Assembly (NCBI RefSeq): GCF_013624435.2
Contig: NZ_CP061768.1
Span: 3,686,001-3,750,000 of the forward strand
Direction of reading: 5' to 3'
DNA from: Nocardioides campestrisoli
GTDB taxonomy: Bacteria > Actinomycetota > Actinomycetes > Propionibacteriales > Nocardioidaceae
DNA length: 64,000 nucleotides
Shown here: in pieces, positions 1 through 8,644 of the stretch
Layout of the letters: each line of letters starts with the position of its first letter
How positions within the stretch are numbered: position 1 is the first letter of the stretch
Notes under the pieces: model-generated
Told to the model about the DNA's origin: nothing
What the model saw: only the letters and a program-made list of their open reading frames with translations
Databases searched by the model: none
Program-made: the position numbers and the translations under genes

Positions 1-2
1 TC

Positions 3-32
3 CGCCAGGTGCTGGCCTTCCTGGCGCGCTGA
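3..32 (+). CDS. C-terminal end of a truncated gene at the left edge
   Basis: Only the last nine codons and a TGA stop are inside the window. The residual peptide reads RQVLAFLAR, which is too short to assign to a family. It is included because the next gene on the same strand starts about 80 bases downstream, so the two could be co-transcribed. The reading frame is inferred only from its open state and stop position. Confidence 0.4.
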   Translation, partial: RQVLAFLAR

Positions 33-60
33 GGTTCCAGCAGGTCTCAGCAGGTCTCAG
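31..60. repeat. Short tandem 10-bp repeat
   Basis: Two perfect copies of CAGGTCTCAG lie back to back at 41-60, preceded by a diverged copy, GAGGTTCCAG, at 31-40 that overlaps the upstream stop codon. A partial continuation (GGTCTGG) follows. It sits in the leader before the membrane protein gene at 110. It may be simple slippage, and no function can be claimed. Confidence 0.5.
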
Positions 61-109
61 GGTCTGGTCGTCCTGGCACCATCACGAGCGGTGCGGCACC
101 CTGTCAGCC

Positions 110-1429
110 ATGTCCGACCCGCGACCCGGCACGCTGCCCGGCTCCGTACGCCGTGGCGCCGCGGTCGCGGGGGCCACGCTGGCGGTCACCGGCGCGGCCT
201 CGCTGCTGCTGGCGTGGCTGATCGCCACGGCGTCGATGACCTTCGGGCAGCTCCTGACCACGGCGGGCGTGCTGCTCGCAGGCGCGTTCGGTGCCGGCGT
301 CGACGGCAGCATGAGCGGCAGCTTCGTCGTGGTCGGCGGCACCGCCAGCGGGAGCGCGACCGCGGTCCCGCTGACCCTGACCCTGCTGGCCGGGGCCACC
401 GCCGTGCTCGCGTTCCGCCGCGTCAGCCGCGACGTGCCGCACACCGGGGCCGCCACCCCTCTGGTCGACGCCGCGGTCGCGGCCGCCCTGGTCGCCGTCG
501 GCGTCCTGGTGGTCGCCCTGCTGGCCCGGACCGGCTCCGGCGGGATCCTGGTCGCGCTCGACTGGATCGCCGCCCGCGACGCCGACCAGGTGCGCGGGGA
601 CGCGGGGGTGGTGCCGTGGCGCGCCCCGCTCGGGGCGTTCGCCCTGATGCTCGGGGTGCTCGGGGTGCTGGCCGTGACGACGCTCGGCGAGCGGCTCCGG
701 GCCCCGGTGCACGGCCTCGTCACCCTGCTGCTCCTGCTGCCGGTCGCCGGGGTGCTGGGGGTGCTGATGCTCGCCGGTGGCGACCCGGCGCCGACCGGGG
801 ACGTCTCCGTCGAGGCGGCCAGCGGCGTCGGCCTGGGCCTCGCCGCCCTGGCCACCTGGGGGTTCGCGGTGCTCGCGCTCGGAGCCCTGGGGCCGGCCGG
901 CTACACCGTGGACGGCTCGGCGTCCGGCGACCTGGAGGTCACCCTCGGCGCGTTCCACTCCCGCCTGGGCCACTGGACCGACTCCGAGCCGGGCCTGTGG
1001 GCCGCGATCCCGGTGGCGGTCCTGGTGCTCGGGCTCAGCGCGTTGCGCGTGGCCCGCTCCTCGACCGACGTACGCCGGGTGCCGGGGGACCTGCTGCGCT
1101 GGCTCGCGCTGCTCGCGGTGGTGCTGCCCGGCCTGGCCGTGGTCTCCCGGCTCTCCGGCACCGGCCGGGTGGCCGGGCAGTCGTGGGGGGAGGAGGGGCG
1201 CGGCGAGCTCACCGGGACGCTGGGGCTCGACCTGTGGCCGGCGACGCTGCACCTGCTCGCGCTCGCCGGCGCGGTGGCGCTGGTGGTCGGCCTGCTCGCC
1301 CGGGCCAGGGGGCGGCGACCCGGCGATCGCTTGTCCGCACCCTCGGACCGACGCACACTGGAGGAGACGTCTGTGACACCGGTCACGGGAGGTTCCTCGG
1401 ATGGACACCCTGCTCCCCCACACCCGTGA
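110..1429 (+). CDS. Polytopic integral membrane protein, unknown function
   Basis: A 439-residue protein made mostly of Ala/Val/Leu-rich hydrophobic segments, with about nine or ten likely membrane spans from residue 19 to about 400. A cytoplasmic-looking N-terminus (residues 1-15, basic) precedes the first span. The last 35 residues are hydrophilic and overlap the next gene by 29 bases. I do not recognise a named family. It has no ATPase motif and no clear transporter signature. The ATG at 110 is the first start after the upstream stop and matches the point where hydrophobic coding begins. Close overlap with the next gene suggests translational coupling. Confidence 0.75.
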   Translation: MSDPRPGTLPGSVRRGAAVAGATLAVTGAASLLLAWLIATASMTFGQLLTTAGVLLAGAFGAGVDGSMSGSFVVVGGTASGSATAVPLTLTLLAGATAVLAFRRVSRDVPHTGAATPLVDAAVAAALVAVGVLVVALLARTGSGGILVALDWIAARDADQVRGDAGVVPWRAPLGAFALMLGVLGVLAVTTLGERLRAPVHGLVTLLLLLPVAGVLGVLMLAGGDPAPTGDVSVEAASGVGLGLAALATWGFAVLALGALGPAGYTVDGSASGDLEVTLGAFHSRLGHWTDSEPGLWAAIPVAVLVLGLSALRVARSSTDVRRVPGDLLRWLALLAVVLPGLAVVSRLSGTGRVAGQSWGEEGRGELTGTLGLDLWPATLHLLALAGAVALVVGLLARARGRRPGDRLSAPSDRRTLEETSVTPVTGGSSDGHPAPPHP

Positions 1430-2054
1430 GACCCATCGGGCCCTGGCAGCGCGGCTCGACCAGGCCGAGCGGGCCCACTCGATGAGGGATCCGCACGAGG
1501 GCTACCCCGCCGTCGACACCTTCCTGACGATGGCGGCGCGGCACACCGCCGCGAGCCACGCCGTGCTGGTCCCCGCGGCCCGGCGCAAGCTGGACCACGG
1601 GCAGGAGATGGCGCGCGAGCTGGTCGAGGAGAGCCGCCGGTTCGAGCTGACGCTCAACCAGGTGAAGGCCAAGCTCTACGGGTCGCCGTACGCGCAGCGC
1701 CGGAGCTGGCGGTCGCTGTGGTCCGACGTACGCCGGGAGTTCGAGTACGTCTCCCGGATGGAGGAGCGGGTGGCCGGGGAGCTCGCTGCCAGCCGGGTCG
1801 ACGAGGACCCCGACTGGAGCGCGATGCTCTACCGGGTCGAGCTGCACGGCCCGGCCCGCCCACTGCCGTGGATCCCGAACCGGGGCGTCCACGGGCACCT
1901 GGCCCGGACGCTGGCCGCCCGGGTCGACGGCTGGGCGGAGGGCTGGTGGGCCACCGAGCCGCGCACGCTGGCACCGGACCCGGACGAAGAGCCCCAGCCC
2001 TCGGAGGAACAGGCGTCCCCGAGGCACAACGGCCGCCGGAAACGGCGCCGCTGA
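1401..2054 (+). CDS. Hemerythrin-like all-helical protein
   Basis: A 217-residue hydrophilic, helix-rich protein. Residues 1-130 have the spacing of a four-helix HHE/hemerythrin-type domain: an early PHTRETH segment (about residues 6-12), ARHTAASHAV in the second helix and an E/R-rich fourth helix. The full set of iron ligands is not obvious, so metal binding is uncertain. The C-terminal 30 residues are a charged tail ending in RRKRRR. The start is supported by GGGAGG eight bases before the ATG. It overlaps the membrane protein gene by 29 bases and is probably co-expressed. The assignment is by fold impression only. Confidence 0.6.
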   Translation: MDTLLPHTRETHRALAARLDQAERAHSMRDPHEGYPAVDTFLTMAARHTAASHAVLVPAARRKLDHGQEMARELVEESRRFELTLNQVKAKLYGSPYAQRRSWRSLWSDVRREFEYVSRMEERVAGELAASRVDEDPDWSAMLYRVELHGPARPLPWIPNRGVHGHLARTLAARVDGWAEGWWATEPRTLAPDPDEEPQPSEEQASPRHNGRRKRRR

Positions 2055-2063
2055 GCGTGCGGC

Positions 2064-2249
2064 TCAGGCGATCAGCTCGACCTCGCCCCGCGAGGCCGAC
2101 CCGTCGCGCATCAGGTGCCGCTGCTCGGCTCCGCACCAGCAGGTGAAGGTCAGCTCCGGACCCGCCGGCGTCGCGGTCACCGCGTGCGCCTGGCTGGGGA
2201 AGATGAGCTGGACCTTGTGGCAGGCGGTGCAGGGGTGGGTGAACAGCAT
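2064..2249 (-). CDS. Small CxxC/CxC protein, zinc-ribbon-like
   Basis: A 61-residue protein with two cysteine pairs: CTACHK near residue 7 and CWCGAE near residue 38. This is the arrangement of a minimal zinc ribbon. I chose the ATG at 2249 because GGAGA lies ten bases upstream. Upstream in-frame ATGs at 2258 and 2267 would place that sequence inside the gene. It is divergent from the LysR gene and could share its promoter region. The function is unknown. It could be a small regulatory or metal-handling protein. Confidence 0.65.
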   Translation of the reverse strand: MLFTHPCTACHKVQLIFPSQAHAVTATPAGPELTFTCWCGAEQRHLMRDGSASRGEVELIA

Positions 2250-2273
2250 GGGAACCATTCTCCGCAATGACTC

Positions 2274-2325
2274 TGCATAGGGGTAGCCTTTCTTTTCTTT
2301 GGCTCCCCTAGGTCATCCCTATGCA
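2274..2325. promoter_or_regulatory. Palindrome-rich LysR operator/promoter region
   Basis: TGCATAGGGG at 2274-2283 is mirrored by TCCCTATGCA at 2316-2325, with 9 of 10 positions matching. Nested inside, TAGGGGTAGCC at 2278-2288 is mirrored by GGCTCCCCTA at 2301-2310. A pyrimidine tract separates the arms, and the region is far more AT-rich than its surroundings. It lies just upstream of the LysR start at 2343 and between divergent genes. This is where an autoregulating LysR-type factor would be expected to bind. Binding is inferred. Confidence 0.6.
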
Positions 2326-2342
2326 TGCGTACGCTGTGGCCC

Positions 2343-3278
2343 ATGCTCTCGCTGCACCAGCTCACCTGCTTCCTGGCCACCTACGAACGCCGCTCCATCA
2401 CGGCGGCGGCCGAGGACCTGGGGTACGCCCAGCCGTCGGTCTCCGAGCAGGTGCGCAGCCTGGAGAAGTCGCTCGGCGTACCGCTCTTCCACCGGGTCGG
2501 ACGCGGCGTCGTGCCGACCGACGCGGGCGACGAGCTGCGGCCCTACGCCGAGCGGGTGCTGGCCGCCGCGGAGGACGCCCTGCGCGCGGTGCAGAGCACG
2601 GTCTCGCTGGAGACCGGCACGATCCGGTTCGGCATGTTCGGCACCGCCCGGCTCTACGCCGGCGCCGACCTGGTCGCCGACGTGCTCTCGCGCTACCCCG
2701 GCGTCCGGGTGGAGCTGATCGGGCAGAACTCCAGCGACGTCCAGGACGAGCTGCGGCGCGGCCGGCTCGAGGCGGCGATGATCGCCGTGCCCGCCCTGAG
2801 CAGCGAGGGGCTCGAAGTGACCCCGGTGGCTCGCGACGAGCTCGTCTACATCAGCGCGAACCCCGCCCACCTGGAGACGCCGGTGACCGCGCACCGGCTC
2901 TCCCAGGCCTCCCTGGTGATGCCGGAGACGACCTGGCGCGCGGTCGACTCCACCCGGATGGTGCTGCGGCAGATGCTGCACGAGGCCGGCCGCAACCCGG
3001 TGACCCGGATCGAGGTGGAGGACGCCGAGACCGCCGTCGAGCTCGTCGGCATGGGGTACGTCGACTCCGTCGTGCCGCGCGGGGTCGCCGAGGCCCTGCT
3101 CCCCCGGCTGGCGCCGAGCGCCGGCTGGGTCTCGCTGCGCCCCCGGCAGTGGGACACCCTGGCCATCGTGCACCGCCGGGGCGCGACCCTCTCCCCCGCC
3201 ACCCGGCTGATGATCGAGCTGGCGACCCGGCGGATCCAGTCGATCGCGGAGCCGATCCCGGCCGCCGCGTCCCGGTAG
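2343..3278 (+). CDS. LysR-family transcriptional regulator
   Basis: A 311-residue protein with the standard LysR layout. Residues 1-60 form the winged helix-turn-helix (LHQLTCFLATYERRSITAAA, then a SVSEQVRSLE recognition segment and LGVPLFHR). A linker helix follows, and an inducer-binding domain spans about 88-290. The start is set at the ATG opening MLSLHQL because this is where LysR alignments begin. An in-frame ATG at 2325 falls inside the palindrome and is less likely. No strong ribosome site is visible, so the mRNA may be leaderless or nearly so. The nested palindrome upstream suggests autoregulation. Its targets may include the divergent small CxxC gene. The effector is unknown. Confidence 0.9.
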   Translation: MLSLHQLTCFLATYERRSITAAAEDLGYAQPSVSEQVRSLEKSLGVPLFHRVGRGVVPTDAGDELRPYAERVLAAAEDALRAVQSTVSLETGTIRFGMFGTARLYAGADLVADVLSRYPGVRVELIGQNSSDVQDELRRGRLEAAMIAVPALSSEGLEVTPVARDELVYISANPAHLETPVTAHRLSQASLVMPETTWRAVDSTRMVLRQMLHEAGRNPVTRIEVEDAETAVELVGMGYVDSVVPRGVAEALLPRLAPSAGWVSLRPRQWDTLAIVHRRGATLSPATRLMIELATRRIQSIAEPIPAAASR

Positions 3279-3284
3279 CCGGGG

Positions 3285-5852
3285 TCAGAGCCGGTCGGCG
3301 TCCGGGTCGCTGCCGGGGGCGGGCGTGGCGTACGGCGAGGTGTACGGGTCGTACTGGTCCGGGAGCACGATCGGGTCCGGGACCCCGGCGGTGATCTTCG
3401 ACCCGTCGGAGCGGACGCCGCCGGTCTGCGGCTTGTCGCCCAGCAGCCCGTCGATCCGCGGCCCCTGGTCGGTCAGCGGCACCTCGAGGGAGCGCTCCGG
3501 GCTGACCTTGTAGGTCTGGCCGCATACCTCGAGCTCGACCGTCCCGTCCCCCTGGACCACCTCGAAGGTGATCCGCTCCTGGGTGAGGTGGACCCGGATC
3601 CGGTTGCCCAGCCAGGTGACCCGGAAGGTCAGCGACCCCCAGGTCGCCGGGAGCCGCGGCTCGAAGGTGAGCCGGCGCTGGTAGTCGCGCATCCCGCCGA
3701 ACCCGTTGACCAGCGCCGCCCACACACCGCCGGCCGACGCCACGTGGATCCCGTCGACGGTGTTGTCGTGCAGGTCGCCCAGGTCGGTGTTGAGCGCCTG
3801 GAGGAAGTAGTCCATCGCCGCCTCGTGGTAGCCCACCTCCGCCGCGACGATCGCCTGCACCACCGCCGAGAGCGTGGAGTCGCCGGTGGTGATCGGGTCG
3901 TAGTACTCGAAGTCGGCCTTCTTCTCCTCCGCGGTGAACCAGTCGCCGTGCAGGAAGAGGGCCAGCACCACGTCGGCCTGCTTGAGCACCTGGAACCGGT
4001 AGATGACCAGCGGGTGGTAGTGCAGCATCAGCGGCCGCAGGCTCTCCGGGGTCTGGGAGAGGTCCCACACCTCACGGTCGAGGAAGAAGTCGTCCTGCGG
4101 GTGGATGCCCAGGCCCTCGTCGAAGGGCACCGTCATCAGGTCGGCGCAGCGCTGCCACTCGACCACCTCGTCGGGCTGGATCCGGAGCCGGGAGGCCACC
4201 ACCGCGTAGGCGTCCGGCTCGAGCTCCTCCATCCGGGTCAGCACCCGGGCCGCGGACTCCAGGTTGGCCCGGGCCATCAGGTTGGTGAACAGGTTGTTGT
4301 TCACCACCGTCGTGTACTCGTCCGGCCCGGTGACGCCGTGGATGTGGAACGAGGTCGCCCCTCCGTTGCCCCGCCAGAACCCGAGGTCGCGCCACATCCG
4401 GGCGGTCTCGACCAGCAGGTCGACCCCGTCGTGGCGCAGGAAGTCGGTGTCGTCGGTCGCGGCGACGTACTTCATCACCGCGTGCACGATGTCGGCGTTG
4501 ATGTGCATCTGCGCACTGCCGGCCGCGTAGTACGCCGAGGCCTCCTCGCCGTTGATCGTGCGCCACGGGAAGAGCGCCCCGCTCTGGGCCATCTCCGCGG
4601 CGCGGGCCCGCGCCGCCGGCAGCATGCGGCGCCGGAAGTGCAGCGCGTTGCGGGCCAGCGCGGGCTGGGTGTAGGTGAGGAACGGGAGCACGTAGATCTC
4701 GGTGTCCCAGAAGTAGTGCCCCTCGTAGCCCGAGCCGGTGACGCCCTTCGCGGCGATCCCCTGGCCGTCCGCCCGGCCGGTGGCCTGGGCGAGCATGAAC
4801 AGGTTGAACCGGATCGCCTGCTGGATCTCGGGCGAGGCGTCGACCAGGACGTCGGACTCGGCCCAGAACTCGTCGTACCAGTGGCGCTGCCGCTCCTGGT
4901 AGACCGCGACGCTGTGCCGGGCGGCCCGGTCCAGGGTCCGCTCGCACCGGTCGGTCAGCTCGCGCACCGGCACCCCGCGCGAGGTGTGGTAGGTGATGAT
5001 CTTCTCCAGCCGCGCCGTGTTCCCCTCGGTCGCCTCGATCCGGAAGACCTGCTTGGCCAGGTCGTCGGTGCTGCGGAGCTGGGAGTCGTGGTCGTCGGTC
5101 GTGGTGAAGTGGTGCTGCGCCTCGACCGCCAGGGTCATCCCGGAGTGGCTGCACCGGTACCCCAGCCCGATCCGGTCGTCATGCGCACAGTGGTGCTTGG
5201 GCTGGAGCACCCGGCCGACGAAGTGACCCGCCTTGCGCGGATCGGTCTGCTCGTCGGAGACGGGCTTCTGGTAGTACTCGTCCGTCCCGTCCTGGCGGTT
5301 GAGCAGCTGGGAGGAGACCACGATCGCGGCGTTGCCCTCGAGCATCGTGACCTCGAAGGTGACGATGGCCAGGTGCCGCTCGGTCATCGACACCATCCGG
5401 CTCGACTCGACCTTGACCCGCTTGCCGGACGGGGTGCGCCAGATCAGCTCGCGCCGCAGCGTCCCCGTGCTGAAGTCGAGCACCCGCTCGTAGTGCTCGA
5501 GCTCGGAGGTCCCGAGCATCAGCGGCTCGTCGTCGACGTAGAGCTTGACCACCTTGGCGTCGGGCACGTTGACGATGGTCTGACCCGTGCGGGCGAAGCC
5601 GAAGGCGGCCTCCGCGTGCCGGATGGGCCAGGTCTCGTGGAACCCGTTGATGTAGGTGCCCTGCTCGATCGCCTCGCGGCCCTCCTCGGGGTTGCCGCGC
5701 ATCCCGAGGTAGCCGTTGGCCACGCTGAACAGCGTCTCGGTCCGCCCGAGGTCCTCGCCGGTGTACTCGGTCTCGACCAGCGCCCACGGGTCGGCCGGGA
5801 AGCGGTGCCGGTCGAGCGGGTGGTGGGCGCGGTAGCGGCGGCCCCGGCTCAT
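3285..5852 (-). CDS. Glycoside hydrolase family 65 disaccharide phosphorylase
   Basis: An 855-residue GH65 protein. GH65 enzymes cleave alpha-linked glucose disaccharides (maltose, trehalose, kojibiose, or trehalose 6-phosphate) with phosphate, giving beta-glucose 1-phosphate. An N-terminal beta-sandwich (about 20-280) is followed by the (alpha/alpha)6 barrel (about 340-700), with YFWDTEIYVLPF at about 380-391. The catalytic acid is expected at Glu512 in GPDEY, and a C-terminal beta domain follows. It overlaps pgmB by 4 bases. The pair resembles the Mycobacterium tuberculosis Rv3400-Rv3401 arrangement, in which the mutase converts the released beta-glucose 1-phosphate. Substrate specificity cannot be read from the sequence. 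Trehalose or maltose fits the nearby trehalose genes best. Confidence 0.93.
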   Translation of the reverse strand: MSRGRRYRAHHPLDRHRFPADPWALVETEYTGEDLGRTETLFSVANGYLGMRGNPEEGREAIEQGTYINGFHETWPIRHAEAAFGFARTGQTIVNVPDAKVVKLYVDDEPLMLGTSELEHYERVLDFSTGTLRRELIWRTPSGKRVKVESSRMVSMTERHLAIVTFEVTMLEGNAAIVVSSQLLNRQDGTDEYYQKPVSDEQTDPRKAGHFVGRVLQPKHHCAHDDRIGLGYRCSHSGMTLAVEAQHHFTTTDDHDSQLRSTDDLAKQVFRIEATEGNTARLEKIITYHTSRGVPVRELTDRCERTLDRAARHSVAVYQERQRHWYDEFWAESDVLVDASPEIQQAIRFNLFMLAQATGRADGQGIAAKGVTGSGYEGHYFWDTEIYVLPFLTYTQPALARNALHFRRRMLPAARARAAEMAQSGALFPWRTINGEEASAYYAAGSAQMHINADIVHAVMKYVAATDDTDFLRHDGVDLLVETARMWRDLGFWRGNGGATSFHIHGVTGPDEYTTVVNNNLFTNLMARANLESAARVLTRMEELEPDAYAVVASRLRIQPDEVVEWQRCADLMTVPFDEGLGIHPQDDFFLDREVWDLSQTPESLRPLMLHYHPLVIYRFQVLKQADVVLALFLHGDWFTAEEKKADFEYYDPITTGDSTLSAVVQAIVAAEVGYHEAAMDYFLQALNTDLGDLHDNTVDGIHVASAGGVWAALVNGFGGMRDYQRRLTFEPRLPATWGSLTFRVTWLGNRIRVHLTQERITFEVVQGDGTVELEVCGQTYKVSPERSLEVPLTDQGPRIDGLLGDKPQTGGVRSDGSKITAGVPDPIVLPDQYDPYTSPYATPAPGSDPDADRL

Positions 5853-6616
5853 CGCCGCACCTCCGCCGGGACCAGCTCGGCCAGGTCGGAGACGACCAAG
5901 GAGGCGCCGGCGCGGGTCAGTGCCTCGCGCCCGGCCCCGCGGTCCACGCCGATGACCAGCCCGAAGCCGCCCGCGGCGCCTGCCTCGACGCCGGAGACCG
6001 CGTCCTCGAGGACGACGGTCCGCGCCACCGGGGCGCCGACCAGCTCGGCCGCGTGCACGAACGTGTCCGGGGCAGGCTTGCCGGGCAGGCCGCGGTCCTC
6101 GGCCACTGCGCCGGAGACCACCGCGCGGAACCGGTCGGCGAGCCCGGCGGCCTCGATCACGGCCGGGGCGTTGCGCGAGGAGGAGACGACGGCCAGCGGC
6201 AGGTCGAGCTCGCGGAGGTGGTCGAGCAGCAGCACGGAGCCGGGGAACGCCTCGACGCCGTCACGCTCGAGCACCCGGTTGAAGTCCTCGTTCTTCAGGT
6301 TGGCCAGCCCCCGCACGGTCGCGGCGTCGCCGGCGTCCCCGTCGCTGCCCTCGGGGAGCGTGATGCCGCGCGAGGCGAGGAAGTCGCGCACCCCGTCGTA
6401 CCGGGGCTTGCCGTCGACGTGGGCGAAGTAGTCCGCGTCCGTGTACGGCGACCGGTCACCGCCCCCGGGCGCGGCCGGGTCGGCCAGGAAGTCGTTGAAC
6501 ATCTGTGACCACGCGCGCATGTGCACCTCGGCGGTCGGGGTGACGACCCCGTCCAGGTCGAAGAGCACGGCGTCGTAGTCGGCCCAGTCCACTGCCTCGT
6601 CGTGTTCGCTCACCAC
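5849..6616 (-). CDS. pgmB: Beta-phosphoglucomutase, HAD superfamily
   Basis: A 255-residue HAD-family protein. Motif I is FDLDGVVTPT, with nucleophile Asp20 and acid/base Asp22. A helical cap follows (about 32-120, with DGKPRYDGV as in PgmB). Motif II is VVSSSRN, the conserved lysine lies in GKPAPDTF, and motif IV is LEDAVSGVEA. PgmB interconverts beta-glucose 1-phosphate and glucose 6-phosphate. It is the first gene of a two-gene operon with the GH65 phosphorylase, whose product is its substrate. The start is one of two adjacent GTG codons at 6616 and 6613. Confidence 0.92.
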   Translation of the reverse strand: MVSEHDEAVDWADYDAVLFDLDGVVTPTAEVHMRAWSQMFNDFLADPAAPGGGDRSPYTDADYFAHVDGKPRYDGVRDFLASRGITLPEGSDGDAGDAATVRGLANLKNEDFNRVLERDGVEAFPGSVLLLDHLRELDLPLAVVSSSRNAPAVIEAAGLADRFRAVVSGAVAEDRGLPGKPAPDTFVHAAELVGAPVARTVVLEDAVSGVEAGAAGGFGLVIGVDRGAGREALTRAGASLVVSDLAELVPAEVRR

Positions 6617-6671
6617 TCCAGCCTAGGCGCGCAGGTCTACCCGACCCCGGGGCCGTCTGGCGTGTGATCGG

Positions 6672-8597
6672 TCACTGGCGCAGGAACGTCTCCAGCACCG
6701 GACCGGCAGTCCCGGAGCCGGAGTCACCGCGCTCCACGAAGACCGCGACCGCGAGGTCGTCGCGGTAGCCGATCATCCAGGCGTGGGTGGGCAGGCTCCC
6801 GTCCGGGCCCGGCTCCCCGAACTCGGCGGTGCCGGTCTTGGCCCCGACCGCGCCCGGCACGTCGGCCAGGAGCCGGCCCGACCCCTCGACGACCACCGCA
6901 CGCATCAGCCCGCGCAGCTGCTCGGCTTCCTGCGCGGTCAGCTCCGGTCCCGACGGCGTGGGGGCGGGCTGGTCGGGGAGCAGGACCGGGAGCACCGTGC
7001 GTCCGCCGGCCACCGAGGCCGCGACGGCGGCCATCGCCATCGGGCTCGCCAGCACCCTGCCCTGGCCGATCGTCGAGGCAGCCCGCTCGGTCTCGGTCTC
7101 CGGCTCCGGGACCTGCCCGAAGTACGCCGGGAAGCCCAGGTCGTGGTCGACGCCGAGCCCCAGGGAGGCGGCCGCCGCCGCGAGGTCGCCCTCGCCGAGC
7201 TGGTCGCGGGCGCCGATCATCGCGGTGTTGCAGCTGTGCGCGAAGGCCGTGCGCATCGGGATCCGGCCCAGCCGGGTGGCCGGGTAGTCGTCGTAGTTGC
7301 CGAAGGTGCGCCCGTCCACCACGGTGGTCGCCGGGCAGGGCAGCGGGTCCTGGGGCTCGAGGCCCGCCCGGAGCAGCGCCAGGGCGGTGGCGACCTTGAA
7401 CGTCGAGCCGGGGGCGTACTGGCCGAAGGTGGCGGCGTTCAGCTCGGCGCCCGGTCCGCTGGCAGCGGCCAGCAGGTGCCCGTCCGAGGGCCGGACCGCG
7501 ACCAGCGCCGAGGCGGTCCCTCCGAACCGCTCGAGGAGCTCCTCGGCCCGCTCCTGCAACCGACGGTCGAGGGTGAGCGCCAGGTCCTGGCCCGCCTGTG
7601 CGGCCCGCTCGTGCAGGACCGTCGCCTCCCCCTCGGTGCCGTCGGCGGGCAGCGCCCGGACCAGGACGCCGCGGGTGCCGAACAGCTGCTCGTCGTACCG
7701 CGCCTGGAGGCCGGAGAGCCCGACGTCGTCGCCGGGCCGGATCCGCCCCTCCGACGCCTCGACGACCTCCGCGGTCGCCGGGCCCACCCGGCCGAGGAGC
7801 TCGGCGGCGAAGTCCCGGGTCGGGGCCAGCGGCATCGCGTCCTCGATCACCGCGGCGCCCGGGATGTCGGCGTACGACGGGGGGACCTGGTCGACCGCGT
7901 CGTCGGCACGCAGCACGATCGCCTCGACGAACGCCTCGGGCCCGTAGGCCTCGACCTTCTTCACGTACGCCGCCCGGTCGAGGTCGAAGACGTCGGCCAC
8001 CCTGCGGGCGCTGCGCCGCGCCTGGCCCTGAGGCACCCGGGCCTTGTCCACGCCGTACCGGAGCACCTTGCGCTCCACCACGAGCGGCTCACCGCCGGCG
8101 CCCAGCACCCGCCCGCGGGGCGGCGACAGGGTCGTGACCGCGAGGCTCTGCCCCTCCGCCAGCTCGGGGTGCAGGACCGTGGGCGACCAGTCCACCTGCC
8201 AGCCCTCCTCGCCCCGCACCAGGACGGCGCTGGACTCGTAGTCCCAGAAGTCGCCCGCCAGCTCCCAGGACCAGCCCAGCCGGGCGAGCGCCTGCGCGGG
8301 CTCCTCGTCGCCCTCCAGCTCCTCAACCTCGAGCAGCTCGACCGAGACGGGCACGTCGGTGACCGCGGTGGTCGCCTGCTCCAGCGGGTCCGGGTCGACC
8401 GCCTGGCCGGTCAGCGGCACCCCCTCCAGGGAGAGGCCCTGGGCCGAGGTGGCCAGCTGCTCGGCCACCGTCTCGGGGCCGGGCTCGTCGTCACCGCCCA
8501 GCAGCGAGCAGCCCGAGGCCGCCACCAGCAGGGCGAGCACGCCGATCAGCCGGGACGGGACTGGCGAGACACGGGAGACGGGCGGTGCGGCAGGCAT
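6672..8597 (-). CDS. Class B penicillin-binding protein, lipoprotein type
   Basis: A 641-residue transpeptidase with an N-terminal lipoprotein signal (basic residues, hydrophobic 17-28, then Cys30). An NTF2-like MecA N-terminal domain (about 38-150) is followed by a PBP dimerisation domain starting at SPPRGRVL (158-165). The transpeptidase domain has all three active-site motifs: Ser398-Thr-Phe-Lys401, Ser455-Cys-Asn457 and Lys587-Thr-Gly589. It should cross-link peptidoglycan outside the membrane. The ATG at 8597 is preferred because AGGA lies seven bases upstream. A GTG at 8624 would add nine residues without a ribosome site. Lipid anchoring rather than a transmembrane anchor is typical of this MecA-like subgroup in Actinobacteria. 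Its substrate step and beta-lactam sensitivity cannot be judged. Confidence 0.92.
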   Translation of the reverse strand: MPAAPPVSRVSPVPSRLIGVLALLVAASGCSLLGGDDEPGPETVAEQLATSAQGLSLEGVPLTGQAVDPDPLEQATTAVTDVPVSVELLEVEELEGDEEPAQALARLGWSWELAGDFWDYESSAVLVRGEEGWQVDWSPTVLHPELAEGQSLAVTTLSPPRGRVLGAGGEPLVVERKVLRYGVDKARVPQGQARRSARRVADVFDLDRAAYVKKVEAYGPEAFVEAIVLRADDAVDQVPPSYADIPGAAVIEDAMPLAPTRDFAAELLGRVGPATAEVVEASEGRIRPGDDVGLSGLQARYDEQLFGTRGVLVRALPADGTEGEATVLHERAAQAGQDLALTLDRRLQERAEELLERFGGTASALVAVRPSDGHLLAAASGPGAELNAATFGQYAPGSTFKVATALALLRAGLEPQDPLPCPATTVVDGRTFGNYDDYPATRLGRIPMRTAFAHSCNTAMIGARDQLGEGDLAAAAASLGLGVDHDLGFPAYFGQVPEPETETERAASTIGQGRVLASPMAMAAVAASVAGGRTVLPVLLPDQPAPTPSGPELTAQEAEQLRGLMRAVVVEGSGRLLADVPGAVGAKTGTAEFGEPGPDGSLPTHAWMIGYRDDLAVAVFVERGDSGSGTAGPVLETFLRQ

Positions 8598-8644
8598 GGG
8601 GGGATCCTGCCGCACCGTCGTCACGAGGTCGAGGGACCGACGCC

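Noticed and set aside
3588..6431. A 947-residue plus-strand open frame opposite the GH65 and PgmB genes
   Set aside because: Composition is His/Val/Arg-biased antisense, and the minus-strand genes have complete catalytic motifs.
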